Source of the DNA: Bacillota bacterium | GTDB taxonomy: Bacteria > Bacillota_E > JAJZYS01 > JAJYTV01 | Length of the DNA: 64,000 nucleotides | Direction: 5' to 3' | Assembly: GCA_021845645.1 (NCBI GenBank) | Contig: JAJZVM010000007.1 | Coordinates: 1-64,000, forward strand | In this document: piece after piece, positions 35,473 through 44,832 of the stretch | How the letters are laid out: each line of letters starts with the position of its first letter | How positions within the stretch are numbered: the first letter of the stretch is position 1 | Notes under the pieces: model-generated | The model's input: the letters and a program-made list of their open reading frames with translations, nothing else | Told to the model about the DNA's origin: nothing | The model's database searches: none | Position numbers and translations under genes: made by a program

Positions 35473-35670
35473 ATGCCAGCACCCCAGCGGTTTCTGCAAG
35501 AACGCGTCGGCAAGCCGATCCGTCTGCACTTCGCCCGCGTCGAGTCCGCGTCCGCCGAGGGACTGCTCGACGGCTACGACAGCCTGGGCGTCGTCGTCCG
35601 TCGCGCCGATCGCCTGACCTTCTATCCTTGGCATGTGCTCCGCTCGATCGAGGCGGGAGAAGAGGACTGA
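35473..35670 (+). CDS. Small Sm/Hfq-like domain protein
   Basis: 65 residues, ATG with AGGAGG six bases upstream. The pattern GKPIRLHFARVESASAEG, GYDSLGVVVRRADRLTFYP and WHVLRSIE is like the five-strand Sm-like fold of Hfq, though the Hfq Sm2 motif (YKHA) is not present. Similar tiny Sm-like proteins exist in Bacillota with unknown roles, perhaps RNA binding. It is 103 bases after the chemoreceptor on the same strand. Confidence 0.7.
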   Translation: MPAPQRFLQERVGKPIRLHFARVESASAEGLLDGYDSLGVVVRRADRLTFYPWHVLRSIEAGEED

Positions 35671-35782
35671 GGTCTCAGGCATCCCTGACCGTCGGCAGGG
35701 CCTCGCCATGAGAGGGCACGGCACGGGGCCGGCTTTGCCGTCGGTCGGCGGTGCCAGGCGAAGGGCCTGCGACAGGATGCGC

Positions 35783-36469
35783 TCAGAGGAAACTGCCGAA
35801 GCCCGAGAGGCGCTGCAGTACGCCGGTCAGCATGAGGATGCCGAGCAGGATCAGCAGCCCGCCGCCAATCTGCTCGAGAAGCCGCGTCCGGCTCCTGAGG
35901 CCGGCGAGACGGTCCACGAGGCGGTCTGCCAGCAGGCCGAGCAGCAGGAACGGCACGCCGAGGCCGAGCGCGTACGCGACGAGCAGGATGCCGCCGCGCT
36001 GCCAGCTCGCGGTCTGCGCAGCCAGGATGAGGATGCTGCCGAGCCATGGCGTGACGCAGGCCGTCCAGCCGAAACCGAAGGCCGCTCCCACCAGCACCGC
36101 GCTGCCGAAGCCCATCTGCCGCGGCGTGTAGTGCACCCTGAGGTCGCGCAGCAGCAGTGCCGGCTGAAGTCCGAGCATGAACAGGCCGAACAGGATGACG
36201 AGCACGCCGCCCGCGTCGCGCAGCAGGGTGCGTTCCTGCGCGAGCAGGTGGCCGATCACGGTGGCGCTCAGGCCGAGCAGGATGAACACGACGCCGAACC
36301 CGGCGACGAACCCCGCGGCGTTCAGGACGCGCAGCCACGGGCGTTGGCCGCCGCCCGCCGCGAGCAGCGCGAGGTAGCTGGGCAGCAGCGGCAGCACGCA
36401 CGGCGACGCGAAGGAGAGGACGCCGCCGAGGAAGGCGAGCGGCAGGGAGATCGTAGGCATGCCCTCCAT
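35783..36469 (-). CDS. CcdA/DsbD-type thiol-disulfide membrane protein
   Basis: About 228 residues with six membrane helices. The two redox Cys are in helix 1 (FASPCVLPLLPSYLALL) and helix 4 (GWTACVTPWLGSI), the CcdA pattern. CcdA moves reducing power across the membrane for cytochrome c maturation or other extracytoplasmic thiol proteins. Two ATGs, 36469 and 36460, are possible, neither with ideal spacing. It is the only minus-strand gene in the chemotaxis region and is probably unrelated to it. Confidence 0.88.
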   Translation of the reverse strand: MEGMPTISLPLAFLGGVLSFASPCVLPLLPSYLALLAAGGGQRPWLRVLNAAGFVAGFGVVFILLGLSATVIGHLLAQERTLLRDAGGVLVILFGLFMLGLQPALLLRDLRVHYTPRQMGFGSAVLVGAAFGFGWTACVTPWLGSILILAAQTASWQRGGILLVAYALGLGVPFLLLGLLADRLVDRLAGLRSRTRLLEQIGGGLLILLGILMLTGVLQRLSGFGSFL

Positions 36470-36925
36470 GGCACGATGCCGACTTTGGACCATTCTCGCA
36501 GGGCGGAGGACGGGGGTCAAACGGGTGTCCGGGCAGGAAATAGCTGTATCGCTTGGGACCGGCGGTACGTAACTCGCCTGTGGGTACGGGCCTACATGGC
36601 GGGAAGCGCCGGGCCGCGAGCGTTCCCCGCGGTCGGCGAAGCCGCGTGGAGCGGCCGTGCGACAGGATCGGACGGCATGCGACGGCGGGCCCCGTCGCGT
36701 AACCGGGCTGTGGGTAGCGGACCTATCAGCCGTCGGGCCAAGCGTGGTAGGATTGCCCAAGCCGTGAGAAGCCGTGCGACGGCGGCATCCTGCGCCGCGG
36801 TGCAGCATGATCGTATGAGGTCGGCTTTCGCGCGATGCAGGACCGCACCAGCACTCGTCGAAGAGCGTCACTGGTCTTCCCGGCACGTTTCGCCAAGGTT
36901 CGGCATGTCGGAGGAGATTTGACCA
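36470..36925. other. Divergent intergenic region with imperfect repeats
   Basis: No gene. Two 30-base segments, 36571-36600 and 36701-36730, share CTGTGGGTA and a following CCTA(C/T) with most bases around them, 130 bases apart in the same orientation. The region should hold the promoters of the ccdA-like gene and the third chemoreceptor. Confidence 0.4.
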
Positions 36926-38776
36926 TTGCGCAACCTCAAAGTCCTCATGAAGCTCATGACCGCGTCCGCCATCGTCGCAGTGATCTTCCTTGCGGCCCTC
37001 ATCTACTCGATCGTCTCGACCGCAGCCATCTCCCAGAACTACGCAAGGATCCTGCAGAGCATCGTGCCGACGCAGATCGCCGCAGAAAAGCTCGACTATG
37101 ACATGTGGGGTGCCCTGGCGGAGGTGCGCGGGTCCCTCCTGACGGGCAATGCCGGCAGCTATGACAGCTTCATCGGAGACGCGAACCTGGAGATCAACAA
37201 CATCAAGCGCCTCAGCGTGACGCCGCAGCAGAAGAGCGCCTACCAGACGCTCGACGCAGACGTGCAGCAGGAACTCTACACCCTGGGCCGCGCGCAGATG
37301 TACGCCGCGGCCGGCCTGAAGTCCGAGACGCTCACGCTGATGTCCTCGTCCACGCCGGCGCGCAACCAGATGCGGGCCGACGTCGTCACGTTCCTGCAGC
37401 AGCAGCAGCAGCTCGAGGTCAAGACGACCAAGCAGGAGCAGGCGGCCGCCACCACGGCGCTCGTGCTCGAAGTGGTGCTGGCGCTCGTCGCGATGGCGAT
37501 CGGGCTGCTCCTGATCCGGCGCATGGCCGGCATGATCGCGCGTCCGATCGTGCAGATCGCCGACGGGGCGAAGCGGGTCGCGGACGGAGACCTCACCATC
37601 GCACGGATGGATGAGAGTTCCGGCGACGAGATCGGCGACGTCGCGAAGGCGTTCAACCGCATGGTGGCGGACCTCAGGCACATGATCGGCCGCATCCACG
37701 AGGCGGCGCAGGAGGTCGCGACCGCAGGCGAGCAGATGGCCTCCAGCTCCTCGCAGGTGGCAGGGGCCACCGGTCAGATCGCGTCCGCGATGCAGGAGCT
37801 CGCCAAGGGCGCGGGCCAGCAGTCGGGCGGCGCCGAAGAGGCCGCCAATTACATGGAGCAGCTCCAGCTGGCCGCCCAGCAGGTGATGCAGGGCGCGCAG
37901 AGCCAGGCGGAGGACATCGCCCGCAGCACCGAGGTGGTGCGGCAGACGGCGAAGGCGATCGAGCAGGTGGCCCGCAGCGCCCAGGAAGTCTCCCAGGCTG
38001 CGGCGCGTGCCCTGCAGGCCGCGGAGTCGGGCGGGGAGTCGGTGCGCCAGACGGTCGCCGGCATCGCCCAGATCGAGACGGCATCCGAGCAGGTCGTCGC
38101 TTCCGTGGAAGCGCTCGGCCTATCGTCGCAGCAGATCGGCGCCATCGTCGAGGTCATCTCGTCGATCGCCGACCAGACGAACCTCCTCGCCCTCAACGCG
38201 GCGATCGAGGCGGCCAGGGCCGGCGAGCACGGGCGCGGCTTCGCGGTGGTCGCGGACGAGGTGCGCAAGCTGGCGGAGAGCTCCGGACAGGCGAGCGACC
38301 AGATCTCCGAGATCATCGAGACGATCCAGGGGCACGTCCGCGCTGCGGTGGACACCATCGGCGTCTCCTCGCAGCGCGTCCGCGAGGGCACCCAGATGGC
38401 GGGACAGGCCGGATCGGCCCTGGAGGCCATCCTCGAGGCCATGCGCGAGACCAACGGCTATGCGCAGGACATCTCGGCCGCGGCGGAACAGGTGACGGCC
38501 AGCACCGGCGAAGCGGTGCAGGCGATGGACGCCATCGCAGCGGTCGCCGAGGAGAGCCTCGCCGCGACGCAGCAGATGACCGATCAGGCGGCGGCGGTGC
38601 AGGAGCGGGTGCAGGGCGTCGCGACCATCTCGGCCGAGACGGCCGCCGCGGTCGAGGAGGTGTCCTCGAGCAGCGAGGAGATGGGGGCCTCCGCCGAGGA
38701 GATCACGGCCACGGCGCAGCGTCTCGCGCAGACGGCCCGTTCCCAGCGCGAGATTGTGGCGCACTTCCGGATTTAG
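36926..38776 (+). CDS. Transmembrane methyl-accepting chemotaxis protein
   Basis: 616 residues, TTG start with GGAGATTT upstream. Helix 1 is at about 9-30 and helix 2 at about 175-197, enclosing a four-helix-bundle type ligand domain of about 145 residues. A HAMP domain ([19 protein letters not shown]) follows, and the MCP tip is near residues 412-445 ([20 protein letters not shown]). No C-terminal pentapeptide for CheR is visible. It is followed 39 bases later by cheW, so receptor and coupling protein are probably co-expressed. Confidence 0.93.
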   Translation: MRNLKVLMKLMTASAIVAVIFLAALIYSIVSTAAISQNYARILQSIVPTQIAAEKLDYDMWGALAEVRGSLLTGNAGSYDSFIGDANLEINNIKRLSVTPQQKSAYQTLDADVQQELYTLGRAQMYAAAGLKSETLTLMSSSTPARNQMRADVVTFLQQQQQLEVKTTKQEQAAATTALVLEVVLALVAMAIGLLLIRRMAGMIARPIVQIADGAKRVADGDLTIARMDESSGDEIGDVAKAFNRMVADLRHMIGRIHEAAQEVATAGEQMASSSSQVAGATGQIASAMQELAKGAGQQSGGAEEAANYMEQLQLAAQQVMQGAQSQAEDIARSTEVVRQTAKAIEQVARSAQEVSQAAARALQAAESGGESVRQTVAGIAQIETASEQVVASVEALGLSSQQIGAIVEVISSIADQTNLLALNAAIEAARAGEHGRGFAVVADEVRKLAESSGQASDQISEIIETIQGHVRAAVDTIGVSSQRVREGTQMAGQAGSALEAILEAMRETNGYAQDISAAAEQVTASTGEAVQAMDAIAAVAEESLAATQQMTDQAAAVQERVQGVATISAETAAAVEEVSSSSEEMGASAEEITATAQRLAQTARSQREIVAHFRI

Positions 38777-38815
38777 CGCCATCGACCGATAGCAGAGATG
38801 AAAGGGGGAATGCCC

Positions 38816-39292
38816 ATGCCGGAAGACGCCCAGGTTCAGCTGGTTCTGTTCGAGCTCCAGGGCGAGATCTATGCCGTCGAGGCGATGCGGGTGCAGGAGA
38901 TCGTCCTGCGCGGGCGCGAGACACCGCTTCCCAAGGCGCCGGGCTACGTCATCGGCATCATGAACCTGCGCGGCCGCGTCATCCCCGTCGTGGATCTCCT
39001 GCGCCGTTTCGCGCTCGGGAACGCCGGGGATACCGCAACCCAGGTGGTGGTCGTGGAGCTCAGGGGCAGTCAGGTCGGCTTCATCGTCGACCTCGTCACG
39101 GAGGTCCTCAACGTGCCGCTCGGCAAGATGGAGCCACCGCCGGAGACCGTCGTCGAGGGTCCCGTGCGCTCCGTATCCGCCATCCTGCAGCTCGGCGACC
39201 GCCTCGCCAGCGTTCTCGACCTCGACCTTGCCTTCGCGCCGGAGGAGCTCCAGGCGGAGTACGCCCTGGCGACCCAGGCAGCCGCGCGGTAA
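38816..39292 (+). CDS. cheW: Chemotaxis coupling protein CheW
   Basis: 158 residues. The CheW fold shows in VLFELQGEIYAVEAMRVQEI, the APGYVIGIMNLRGRVIPVVDL core and GFIVDLVTEVLNVP. CheW links receptors to the CheA kinase; no cheA is in the window. Of three in-frame ATGs (38798, 38810, 38816), the last has the best distance to AAAGGGGGA. Confidence 0.95.
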   Translation: MPEDAQVQLVLFELQGEIYAVEAMRVQEIVLRGRETPLPKAPGYVIGIMNLRGRVIPVVDLLRRFALGNAGDTATQVVVVELRGSQVGFIVDLVTEVLNVPLGKMEPPPETVVEGPVRSVSAILQLGDRLASVLDLDLAFAPEELQAEYALATQAAAR

Positions 39293-39437
39293 TCGCTCAG
39301 GGCGGAGCCGGCACACTCTGGCTATCCGGCTTCTGCCATACCAACAGCTGGTCGGAAGTTGTCGGATCATGGAAGGAAAGCGCGCGAAACGCCTCGAAGT
39401 TTCGGCAAATCCGCCATCCGGCGATGGAGGTGAGACT

Positions 39438-40208
39438 GTGGACCTGGGTCTCTCGATCGCCGCAAGCGCGCTCAGCGCGACGGAGCAAGGGGTCTCGATC
39501 TACGCAAACGATTTGGCCAACGCAAACACGACAGCCTTCGCGCAGGCAACCCCCCTCTTTGCCGGCCTGCCGGCAACCACCGAGTCCGTAGCGACCACCG
39601 TGCCACAGGTATCCGGGGCCGCTCCCGCGGTCAGCCTCGGCGGCGGCGTGCAGCTGGTGGCCAGCGACGTCTCGGACGGCGGGCAATCGCTGCAGGAGAC
39701 CGGCGTCGGCACCGACGTCGCGCTGCAGGGACCCGGATACTTCGCGCTCAAGACGGCAGCCGGTTCCGCCTACACGCGGGACGGCAGCTTCGGCGTCGAT
39801 GCGAAGGGCAACCTCGTGACCGATTCCGGCGCGCTCGTGCTCTCGTCGCAGGGCCAGCCCATCACGGTGGGAAGCGCCTCGTCCGCCGACGTGCGCATCA
39901 CCTCCAGCGGTGCCGTGCTGGCCGGCGCGAAGAACGTCGGGCAGATCGGGATCGCCACGTTCCCGAATCCGGGCGGGCTCGTGCCGATCGGGCAGAACGC
40001 GTTCTCGTCCGGCCCCGACTCCGGGCCCGCCACCCTCGGCGGCCTGCCGGGCGGCACCAGCCTGGTGCCGGGCGCCCTGGCCACGTCGGGCTCCGACGTG
40101 GCGGCGAGCCTCACGGGGCTCATCACGCTGGAGCGGAGCTTCCAGCTCGACACGAAGGTACTCGGCCAAGCGAGCCAGATGATGAACTGGGCCGCCTCGA
40201 TGGGCTAG
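39438..40208 (+). CDS. Flagellar rod/hook-basal body protein (FlgF/FlgG family)
   Basis: 256 residues, GTG behind GGAGGTGA. The N-terminal rod motif (SIYANDLANANTTAFAQ) and the C-terminal partner helix (LITLERSFQLDTKVLGQ) that form the coiled coil of axial proteins are present, with the D1-type LQGPGYFALKTAAGSAYTR core. It differs from the consensus ANNLANxNTxGF by ANDLANANTTAF. With the second such gene at 41901 it probably forms the FlhO/FlhP-like rod pair of Bacillota. It begins the flagellar block before motA. Confidence 0.88.
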   Translation: MDLGLSIAASALSATEQGVSIYANDLANANTTAFAQATPLFAGLPATTESVATTVPQVSGAAPAVSLGGGVQLVASDVSDGGQSLQETGVGTDVALQGPGYFALKTAAGSAYTRDGSFGVDAKGNLVTDSGALVLSSQGQPITVGSASSADVRITSSGAVLAGAKNVGQIGIATFPNPGGLVPIGQNAFSSGPDSGPATLGGLPGGTSLVPGALATSGSDVAASLTGLITLERSFQLDTKVLGQASQMMNWAASMG

Positions 40209-40238
40209 TCCCAGACTCCGCCGAAGGGGGGCGAGCGT

Positions 40239-41066
40239 ACGGATCTCATTACACCTATCGCATTTGTCGTAGCGGTTGTGGCCGTGGTGCTCGCCGACAT
40301 CCTCGACGGCGGCACGATCGTCGGCCTCATCAACATCTCCGCGATGATCCTGGTGCTCGGCGGCACGCTCGGCGCCACCACGATGAGCACGCCGATGGTG
40401 GACCTCAGGCGGGTGCCTTCGTTCCTCGGCAAGGTGCTGCGGCCGAAGGGGACCCCTGTCGACCAGACGATCGACGACATCGCCGCCCTCGCCGAAGTGG
40501 CCAGGCGCGAGGGCCTCCTGCGGCTCGAGGACGAGCTCGGCAAGAGGCCGGTGCCGGAGTTCCTGCAGCGCGGCGTACAGCTGATCGTCGACGGCGCCGA
40601 CGAGGACCGCATCCGGCTGATGATGGAGCAGGAGGTCACGATCTACGAGGATCGCGAGCTCTCCGGAGCGACCTTCTTCGAGACGGCCGGCGGCTTCGCC
40701 CCCACCCTCGGCATCATCGGCACCGTCGTCGGCCTCATCTCGGTGCTCTCGAACCTCTCCGACGTGCAGAAGCTCGCCCCCTCGATCGCGACGGCCTTCA
40801 CCGCCACCCTCTGGGGCATCGCCACCGCGAACCTCTTCTGGCTGCCGCTCGCAAACCGCCTCAAGGCCAACATGAAGCACGAGGTCCAGGCGCGCGAGAT
40901 GATCATCGAAGGATGCATCGCCATCGCGGCTGGCCAGAACCCGCGGCTCATCGCGGAGCAGCTCGCCGTCTACCGCATGCCGGGCAAGGCCGGCAAGGGC
41001 AAGAAGGGCTCCGCTGCGCAGGAAGGGGAGGAGCAGCCTGAACTGCAGCAGGCGGTCGGCCGGTGA
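40239..41066 (+). CDS. motA: Flagellar motor stator protein MotA
   Basis: About 275 residues if read from 40239. MotA motifs are clear: LINISAMILVLGGTLGAT after helix 1, ESGATFFETAGGFAP-like cytoplasmic loop (here RELSGATFFETAGG), and APTLGIIGTVVGLISVL with the conserved Pro and Gly of helix 3. MotA and MotB form the proton or sodium channel that drives rotation. The first usual start, GTG 40278, would cut helix 1 in half. An ACG at 40239 lies behind GGGGGGCGAG and would give DLITPIAFVVAVVAVVLADI, a complete helix 1. motB overlaps its stop by four bases. Confidence 0.93.
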   Translation, partial: TDLITPIAFVVAVVAVVLADILDGGTIVGLINISAMILVLGGTLGATTMSTPMVDLRRVPSFLGKVLRPKGTPVDQTIDDIAALAEVARREGLLRLEDELGKRPVPEFLQRGVQLIVDGADEDRIRLMMEQEVTIYEDRELSGATFFETAGGFAPTLGIIGTVVGLISVLSNLSDVQKLAPSIATAFTATLWGIATANLFWLPLANRLKANMKHEVQAREMIIEGCIAIAAGQNPRLIAEQLAVYRMPGKAGKGKKGSAAQEGEEQPELQQAVGR

Positions 41067-41896
41067 GCCGGCGGCGCAAGAGCGAGGCCGGCGGCGGCGG
41101 CGAAGGCGCGGGGATGCTGCGCTGGCTTCTGACCTATTCCGACATGATCACGCTCCTCATGGTCTTCTTCATCGTGCTCTACGCCGTCTCGCAGGTGAAC
41201 AAGGCCCAATACGAGGTATTGATGAAGGCCTTGAAGCAGGTGCTGACAGGCCAGCAGGTCGTGACTCAGGTGGGTGGGACGATCCCCATACCGCCGCCGG
41301 TGATCGGCAAGACACCCACGGTGTCGCAGGCCGCGGAGCAGAAGATGCTGCAAGCCCTCGCGCAGGAGCTCCAGCAGGCGGCGCAGCAGAGCGGCATGCA
41401 GGCGGACGTCTCGGTGACGGTGGCGTCGGTGGGCATCCGGGTGTCCTTCCTGAACGGCGTCCTGTTCAACCTGGGAGAGGCCACCATCCGCACGAGTTCC
41501 TACCCCTTGCTCGATCATATGGGCGCCATCCTGGCGACCGCACCGAACAACATCATCGTCGAGGGCTACACCGACGACATCCCCATCGACACCTACCTCT
41601 ACCACTCGAACTGGGATCTCTCGGCCATCCGCGCGACGCGCGTGATCGAGTACCTGATCGGCCAGGGTCTGGACCCCGCCCGCTTCTCGGCCGAGGCCTA
41701 CAGCCAGTACCGGCCGATCGCGACGAACACCACCTCCCAGGGCCGCCAGATGAACCGGCGCGTCGACCTCGTGATCCTGCGGTCCACGCCGTACACCGTC
41801 GAGCAGATCATGGAGAACTACGACCAGATCCCCGGGGCGCCGGCCAGGGCCGGACCCTCGAGCCAGCCGACGCAGGCGAATCCGTCAGGGAGGTGA
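41063..41896 (+). CDS. motB: Flagellar motor stator protein MotB
   Basis: 277 residues, GTG start overlapping motA. A single membrane helix holds the ion-binding Asp27 (WLLTYSDMITLLMVFFIVLYA broken by Asp). The OmpA-like peptidoglycan-binding domain follows, with VEGYTDDIPI and LSAIRATRVIEYLI and NRRVDLVI. It fixes the stator to the wall. The ion cannot be told from sequence. Confidence 0.96.
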   Translation: MSRRRKSEAGGGGEGAGMLRWLLTYSDMITLLMVFFIVLYAVSQVNKAQYEVLMKALKQVLTGQQVVTQVGGTIPIPPPVIGKTPTVSQAAEQKMLQALAQELQQAAQQSGMQADVSVTVASVGIRVSFLNGVLFNLGEATIRTSSYPLLDHMGAILATAPNNIIVEGYTDDIPIDTYLYHSNWDLSAIRATRVIEYLIGQGLDPARFSAEAYSQYRPIATNTTSQGRQMNRRVDLVILRSTPYTVEQIMENYDQIPGAPARAGPSSQPTQANPSGR

Positions 41897-41900
41897 AGGC

Positions 41901-42626
41901 GTGCTGAGAGGCATCGACGCGGCATCCGCGGGCATGGTGGCCGATGAGGGCTGGCAGCAGATCCTCGCCAACGACCTCGCGCAGCTGAACACGCCGGGCT
42001 ACAAGTCCGAGACGCCCGTCATCGGCTCGTTCGAGACCTTGCTGATCTCGCGCACGGGCCCAAGTCCCGGCGCCGTCGGGTCGCAGAGCGGCGGAGCCGC
42101 CATCGTGGCGGCGACGACCGACTGGACCGAAGGAGCCCTGCAGCAGACGGGCAATCCCCTCGACGTCGCGATCCAGGGCAGCGGCTTCTTCGCCGTGCAG
42201 ACGCCGCAGGGGGTGCGCTACACCCGCGCCGGCGACTTCTCCCTGGACGCCTCGGGCGACCTCGTGACGCCGCAGGGCTACCTTGTCCTCAGCACGGCGG
42301 GCCAGCCGATGAAGGCGGGCGAGAACGCCCAGATCGCACCGGACGGCACCCTCAGCTCGAGCTTTGGGACGGCGGGCAAGATCGGGATCTTCGATCCGGC
42401 CCTCGCCAGCCTCACCGACACGGGGGGCGGGCTCTACCAGGCCGGCGGCGCGGCGCCGCTGCTCGCAGGGGCCCAGCTCACGCCCGGGGCGCTCGAGAGC
42501 TCGAACGTCCAGGCGCCTGAGGTGCTGGCCGCGATGATCCAGGTGCTGCGCCACTTCCAGGCGGGGCAGCAGTTCGTCACGCAGGACACCGCCACCATCG
42601 ACCGCTTCCTCCAGGAGGCAGGCTAG
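41901..42626 (+). CDS. Flagellar rod/hook-basal body protein (FlgF/FlgG family)
   Basis: 241 residues, GTG four bases after GGAGGTGA. The rod motif reads [17 protein letters not shown], the middle [38 protein letters not shown] is the FlgF/FlgG core (split here at residue 20 by wording only), and the C-terminal helix is [16 protein letters not shown]. It sits between motB and the lytic transglycosylase. Together with the gene at 39438 it likely supplies the proximal and distal rod; which is which is not clear. Confidence 0.9.
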   Translation: MLRGIDAASAGMVADEGWQQILANDLAQLNTPGYKSETPVIGSFETLLISRTGPSPGAVGSQSGGAAIVAATTDWTEGALQQTGNPLDVAIQGSGFFAVQTPQGVRYTRAGDFSLDASGDLVTPQGYLVLSTAGQPMKAGENAQIAPDGTLSSSFGTAGKIGIFDPALASLTDTGGGLYQAGGAAPLLAGAQLTPGALESSNVQAPEVLAAMIQVLRHFQAGQQFVTQDTATIDRFLQEAG

Positions 42627-42627
42627 G

Positions 42628-43146
42628 ATGTCGTACGCGCCGCTCTTTCCGCAGGGGCCGGTCCAGACCGTCGCGCAGGGGCTCGCCCAGAGCCCCGGCG
42701 CCGGTGCGCCCGCCACTGCCCAGAGCGCGGCGCCGGCGGCAGCGGGCGGCGGCACCTTTCAGCAGGCGATCGCCGCGGCGGCGCAGGCGACGGGCCTCGA
42801 CCCGCGCCTCCTGACGGCGGTGGCACAGGAGGAGAGCGGCGGCAACCCCACTGCGGTTTCCCCTGTCGGCGCGGAGGGGCTGATGCAGCTGATGCCGGGC
42901 ACCGTCCAGGCACTCGGGGTGCAAGATCCCTTCGATCCGACCCAGAACGCCATCGGCGGCGCGACCTACCTCAAGGAGATGCTGCAGCAGTTCCAAGGCA
43001 ACCTCTCCTTGGCTTTGGCGGCCTACAATGCGGGGCCGGGCGCCGTGCAGGAGTACGGCGGCATCCCGCCCTATCCGGAGACCGAAGCCTACGTGAGGGG
43101 GGTGCTCTCGTCCTACCAGGCGGCCATGGACGGGCAACCAGGCTAG
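42628..43146 (+). CDS. Lytic transglycosylase (SLT domain), probable rod-penetrating muramidase
   Basis: 172 residues. An Ala/Gly/Pro-rich leader of about 40 residues precedes an SLT domain of about 120 residues with the catalytic Glu in [11 protein letters not shown], followed by [17 protein letters not shown] and [10 protein letters not shown]. Such enzymes open peptidoglycan so the rod can pass. FlgJ does this job in Proteobacteria, and its place among rod and hook genes supports the same role here. No obvious signal peptide is visible, so export through the flagellar apparatus is possible. Confidence 0.92.
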   Translation: MSYAPLFPQGPVQTVAQGLAQSPGAGAPATAQSAAPAAAGGGTFQQAIAAAAQATGLDPRLLTAVAQEESGGNPTAVSPVGAEGLMQLMPGTVQALGVQDPFDPTQNAIGGATYLKEMLQQFQGNLSLALAAYNAGPGAVQEYGGIPPYPETEAYVRGVLSSYQAAMDGQPG

Positions 43147-43193
43147 GAGTCCGGCGTTTCAAGCGTTCCGAGACCAAAGGGGGCATGGCAGCG

Positions 43194-44129
43194 ATGATGC
43201 AGGCGCTCTCAAGCGCAGTGGCGGGGCTCGATGGCGAGCAGACCGCGATGAACGTCATCGGCAACAACATCGCCAATGTGAACACGATCGGCTTCAAATC
43301 GAGCGCGGTAGACTTCACCACGCTCCTGTCGCAGCTGCTCTCGAGCGGCTCGGCGCCGGTGATCGGCGCGAGCGGGCCCACGCTTGGCGGCACGAACCCG
43401 CAGGCGGTCGGGCTGGGCGTCGGCATCGGCACGATCACGGAGAACATGGCACAGGGCAGCCTTCAGCAGACCGGGAACCCGCTCGACATCGCGATCCAGG
43501 GGAACGGCTTCCTCACCCTGCAAAGCACGCAGGGCACCGTCTACTCGCGCGACGGCGGTCTCGAGATCGACGCCAACGGCGACCTCGTCCAGGCCTCGAC
43601 CGGGTCGCTCGTCGAGGGCTACCAGCCGACGATCACGTCGAGCGGCACGACGCCCCCGACCTACACGATCGGCGCCTACACGGCGCCCACCTTCCCCTCG
43701 ACCACCGCGCCGAAGCCGATCGTCATCCCGCAGGCGATCACCGTCACGGGCGGCACCGGCACCTACAACATGTCGTCCGTCGCGATCGGCGCCGACGGCA
43801 CCATCACCGCGACCTACCAGAACAGCAGCGGCGCCACGTCGCAGGTGGTGCTCGGCCAGATCGCCGTCGCCACCGTGCCGAACGAGAACGGCATGGTGCC
43901 GGTCGCCGGCAACGCCTACACCACCGGCCCGAACAGCGGCGCGGTGTCGTTCACGGGCGCCGGCACCAACGGCGCAGGCTCGTTCGCCATCGGTTCCCTC
44001 GAACAGTCCAACGTCGACATCTCGCAGGAGCTCACCAACATGATCGTCGCCGAGCGCTCCTACCAGGTGGACGCCAAGGTGATCACCACGGCCGACAGCA
44101 TGCTCCAGTCACTGATCCAGGTCCAGTAA
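43194..44129 (+). CDS. flgE: Flagellar hook protein (FlgE-type, short)
   Basis: 311 residues from ATG 43194, which gives the family N-terminus MMQALSSAVAGL; an ATG three codons earlier is also possible. Motifs: [33 protein letters not shown], and a C-terminal ISQELTNMIVAERSYQVDAK leading to ITTADSMLQSLIQ, which is closer to FlgE than FlgG. It is shorter than many hook proteins. It is separated from flgD (49723) by nine genes, whereas flgD-flgE are usually neighbours. A FlgG assignment is the alternative. Confidence 0.85.
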   Translation: MMQALSSAVAGLDGEQTAMNVIGNNIANVNTIGFKSSAVDFTTLLSQLLSSGSAPVIGASGPTLGGTNPQAVGLGVGIGTITENMAQGSLQQTGNPLDIAIQGNGFLTLQSTQGTVYSRDGGLEIDANGDLVQASTGSLVEGYQPTITSSGTTPPTYTIGAYTAPTFPSTTAPKPIVIPQAITVTGGTGTYNMSSVAIGADGTITATYQNSSGATSQVVLGQIAVATVPNENGMVPVAGNAYTTGPNSGAVSFTGAGTNGAGSFAIGSLEQSNVDISQELTNMIVAERSYQVDAKVITTADSMLQSLIQVQ

Positions 44130-44482
44130 TGAGCGCCCCAGGGGTCATCCCCGGCGTCCTCGAGAGCGCGCTCCAGGGCCTCTCGATGCGTGAGCAGGTC
44201 ATCGCGCAGAACGTCGCCAACATCGCGACCCCAGGCTACCAGGCGCAGGACGTGCAGTTCGCGGCGACGCTGCAGCAGGCGATGCAGTCGGGCAACGTCG
44301 GGGCGCAGGTGGTGGCGGACCCCGGTGCGATGAACCAGAGCGGCAACGGGGTCGATCTCGAGCAGCAGCTAGGCCTCATGAACCAGGTCGCCATGATCCA
44401 GCAAGGGGTCATGAACCAGGTCGACGCGGACGAGCAGGCCGTGAAAACCATCCTCAACGATCTCGGCGGCGCGGGAGTGTGA
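44129..44482 (+). CDS. flgB: Flagellar basal-body rod protein FlgB
   Basis: 117 residues; the ATG overlaps the last base of the flgE stop. The proximal rod pattern ALQGLSMREQVIAQNVANI and TPGYQAQDVQFAATL, then a closing ILNDLGG helix, are FlgB-like, with normal length. The usual next gene, flgC, is absent here and found at 60206 instead. Confidence 0.92.
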   Translation: MSAPGVIPGVLESALQGLSMREQVIAQNVANIATPGYQAQDVQFAATLQQAMQSGNVGAQVVADPGAMNQSGNGVDLEQQLGLMNQVAMIQQGVMNQVDADEQAVKTILNDLGGAGV

Positions 44483-44486
44483 TCAC

Positions 44487-44786
44487 GTGAGCGTCGGTGC
44501 TGTGACCCAGGCGGCCCTGAACCTCGGCGTGACCGGCGGCGCCGCCGCCGGCAAGTCGGCGGGGCAGGACTTCGCGCAGATCCTCTCGAGCGCCATCTCC
44601 CAGGTGACCGGGGCGCAGGCCCAGGCCAACCAGCTCGCCGCCACCTACGCCATGGGCGGCAACGTCACCCTGGAGCAGGTGATGCTCGCCACGAGCAAGG
44701 CGGAGCTCCTCGTCGAGACGGCAGGGGCCGTGACGACCAGGGCGATCTCCGCGTACCAGAGCCTGATGCAGACGAGCATCGGCTAG
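44487..44786 (+). CDS. fliE: Flagellar hook-basal body complex protein FliE
   Basis: 99 residues, GTG with GGGAG upstream, four bases after flgB. The C-terminal half NVTLEQVMLATSKAELL and TTRAISAYQSLMQTSI is the FliE signature. FliE joins the MS ring to the rod and is an early export substrate. Confidence 0.93.
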   Translation: MSVGAVTQAALNLGVTGGAAAGKSAGQDFAQILSSAISQVTGAQAQANQLAATYAMGGNVTLEQVMLATSKAELLVETAGAVTTRAISAYQSLMQTSIG

Positions 44787-44832
44787 CAGCTGCACTACCC
44801 CCCACGGCAGGGGCGATCGGGAGGCCGGGGCC

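Noticed and set aside
39396..39418. Sigma-28-like promoter (GAAGTTT...GCCATCC) before the first rod gene
   Set aside because: The -35 half is suggestive, but the -10 half departs from GCCGATAA and no second copy was found before other flagellar genes.
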